A program made the position numbers and the translations under genes. Below are positions 18,640-20,582 of a stretch of DNA of 20,582 nucleotides, piece after piece. Source of the stretch: Echinococcus granulosus (taxonomy: Eukaryota; Platyhelminthes; Cestoda; Cyclophyllidea; Taeniidae); the NCBI RefSeq assembly GCF_000524195.1, contig NW_020170384.1, positions 2,208,390 through 2,228,971 on the forward strand. The letters are read 5' to 3'. Numbering within the stretch: the first letter of the stretch is position 1; each line of letters begins with the position of its first letter. A model generated the notes under the pieces. That model was not told where the DNA came from, did not search any database, and was given only the letters and a program-made list of their open reading frames with translations.

Positions 18640-20582
18640 GACCAACGAAGCGCGTTTGTTTAGAGATGTAAAAAAACTGTACTGGCGTGAAAAAAAAGGA
18701 TGCACTACCTGTTTCATAACTGGTGGCGAAGAATTAAGCTTCAACACACATTTATTTCCATCTATACATACCAGTAGCTTCTGCATACTATCCCGAAGGA
18801 TTGAGGCCAGGGTCAATAGACATAAGGCTATTAGAAATGACTGAAGACCGCAATAATTTGAAAAGAAAAATATCTACTCGTCATACTGTAGAGGGATTCA
18901 AGGTAGCAGAAAGTGTTCTATTTTAAAGGGTGAATTGAAGTGTTTCAACAAGGAATTTTGACAACCCTGAAGGAAAAGTTCGTTATCTTCTCGAGTTGAA
19001 AAAAAAAACGGCATTTTCACACTTGAGGAAAACGAACTCAATTAGAGAGAAAAGTATTTTCTCACCAGTTGTTTGTTACGAGAATGCTAAAAGTGCATTC
19101 TCGTATCTGTTCAAAAAAATGAGTCAGTAAAATGTATTGTGCTCATACTCAAATATTTTCACCATCTACATACGACATCACGTAGAAAATTTAGTTTAAT
19201 GTATCACCTTTGCCGTGGTAAATATATGACACCGGTTACGTCTTTCATAAAAAACAAAACAAAATTCCACAGGAAATCAGGACGGAGTCTTGTACTTGGA
19301 AAGACTTTAGTTCTCAAATCCTGATAAAGGATCGCCCTAAAACGAAAACACTCACTGAAGAATAGATCATAAGACACTCCTAACTTTACACGCCCTAGCG
19401 AAACTTCAACGTATGTCCTAAGTAACTCGCTCCAGCTAAGAGATCATTCACCACTCGTAAAGATTACAAATGAAAATACATAGTAAAGATATGCAGTTTG
19501 CTGTCTTATAGTAGAATTCTGCCTGCCCCAAAAGGTTGGTCCACCATTCAGCAAACGGTATAAATCACAAATCGGCAGTTGGAATACAACGAATAGCAGG
19601 CCTTAAGCAAGGAAAATAATACTGACCCTTCGAATTAAGAATTGAAACTACTTTCAGATCGAATTAAGTGCTAAATGTATTTCCTGATTCTTAACCGATT
19701 TGGAAAGTCCAAAGCTAAAAACGAGTGCCACAGGCCTACTTATTTCTATTTCGGTAGTAAATTAGGCGACAACGCTAACACCGGCTAATTTTGGTGGAGA
19801 GAGGATTAGAATGAAGGACCACGTATCCCTTTTTGTAAAGTAAGTGTTAAAAAATATTAGCGCACAAACGTAAAATCAGTTGGTCCGACGGCAAAGGCTC
19901 TATGAAACTACCAATATTGACGCAATGGGGAAGCTTTTGCAGATAAAACAGATCTCCTTTGATGACATGACAACATTGCAAAAATGACCTGGTTAACTCG
20001 CTTTACAATCTGACCATATTTTAATTGATATATACATCAGTTCACAAAAATAATGCTATTAGGTCCAAAGATATGCACCCGGAAATGTCATTTTACCAGC
20101 TATTAGACAACCAAACTCATCCCCTTCAACACTGATTAACTGATGCCAGACGTTAAACGAGTTTAAAAGCAAGTCAACCTAGCAAAAAAGGCGCCAAAAA
20201 GCGATAGAAATTGAGCTTGAGAGTGAAGGACAAATTTAAATGACCTTGTACAACTGCAAACGCACACACACGGAGAAAACGCAACCCACACATATCCTCG
20301 AAAATTCACACTAATCTCAAAACAAGCAAAAATCACATGCTCGTGCATTGCAGAGGCAGTGATGGAGATGTCAAACCTTGCCTTCACTCACCCCATCTTG
20401 GCGCCAACAGTGCACACATTCACTCTTTCCAATCAACTCACCTTCCACTTACTCACGACTGTGTTAATCACACATCTCCCCATGCACCTTTGCAATTACA
20501 ACCTCGCCTAGGTCCAAGTGCCTAACCAAACCAAACCAACACAGCACAGCACACCACAACCCAACCCACCCGATTTGTGATG
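18640..20582. other. Intergenic, no gene seen; CA-rich low complexity at the end
   Basis: AT-rich sequence with only short ORFs lacking recognisable motifs. From about 20385 the plus strand becomes C/A-rich, and 20524-20571 is a nearly G-free run of CCAAA, CACAG and CAACC-like units. This is low-complexity sequence; it is not a canonical telomeric repeat. Confidence 0.5.

Noticed and set aside
20524..20571. CCAAA/CAACC-like run considered as a telomere-like repeat
   Set aside because: The units are irregular and do not repeat TTAGGG or its complement; it is plain low-complexity sequence.
1..20582. CRISPR array, operon or prokaryotic defence system
   Set aside because: No regular repeat-spacer pattern, no ribosome-binding-site-linked gene chain, and clear spliceosomal introns show that this is eukaryotic DNA.

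Overview
The window is metazoan nuclear DNA. It has spliced genes with GT-AG introns, long AT-rich spacers, a tandem C2H2 zinc-finger regulator and no operon structure. The compact gene body with 77-571 nt introns, the low gene density and a possible trans-splice acceptor directly before the start codon fit a lophotrochozoan invertebrate. A flatworm such as a tapeworm is my best guess, but this is inference and no sequence in the window fixes the taxon.

Layout. Bases 1-450 are a CpG- and C-rich island with long polypyrimidine runs; similar islands recur at 1146-1440, 3000-3530 and 16380-16900. Bases 451-7080 hold no convincing gene, only a possible tRNA-related SINE relic on the minus strand (about 4795-4975) and two doubtful small ORFs. 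A probable promoter with two opposed CCAAT boxes and an NRF-1-like palindrome lies at 7092-7151.

The main gene is on the plus strand at 7224-10734. I rebuilt it from five exons (7224-7653, 7986-9056, 9628-10085, 10163-10272, 10389-10734). All four introns have GT/AG ends, all junction phases agree, and two junctions rejoin split zinc-finger units exactly: the intron 1 junction restores finger 2, and the intron 2 junction restores the linker between fingers 4 and 5. The 2415-nt reading frame gives an 804-residue nuclear protein with seven zinc fingers arranged 3 + 2 + 2, separated by long Pro/Ser/Asn-rich stretches. The first five fingers recall Spalt-type paired fingers, and the last two resemble the C-terminal dimerisation pair of the Hunchback/Ikaros family. 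A poly(A) signal follows at 11055-11060.

From 10735 to about 17690 there is a 7-kb stretch without a recognisable gene, apart from one 95-codon minus-strand ORF of unknown status (14738-15025). On the minus strand at 18623-17959 two GC-rich exons join in phase across a 149-nt intron and encode a basic Ser/Thr/Arg-rich segment followed by a strong coiled coil; I do not recognise the family. A possible poly(A) signal for it lies at 17694-17689. Bases 18632-20582 hold no convincing gene and end in G-poor CA-rich low-complexity DNA. The two genes are far apart and transcribed towards each other, and nothing links their functions.
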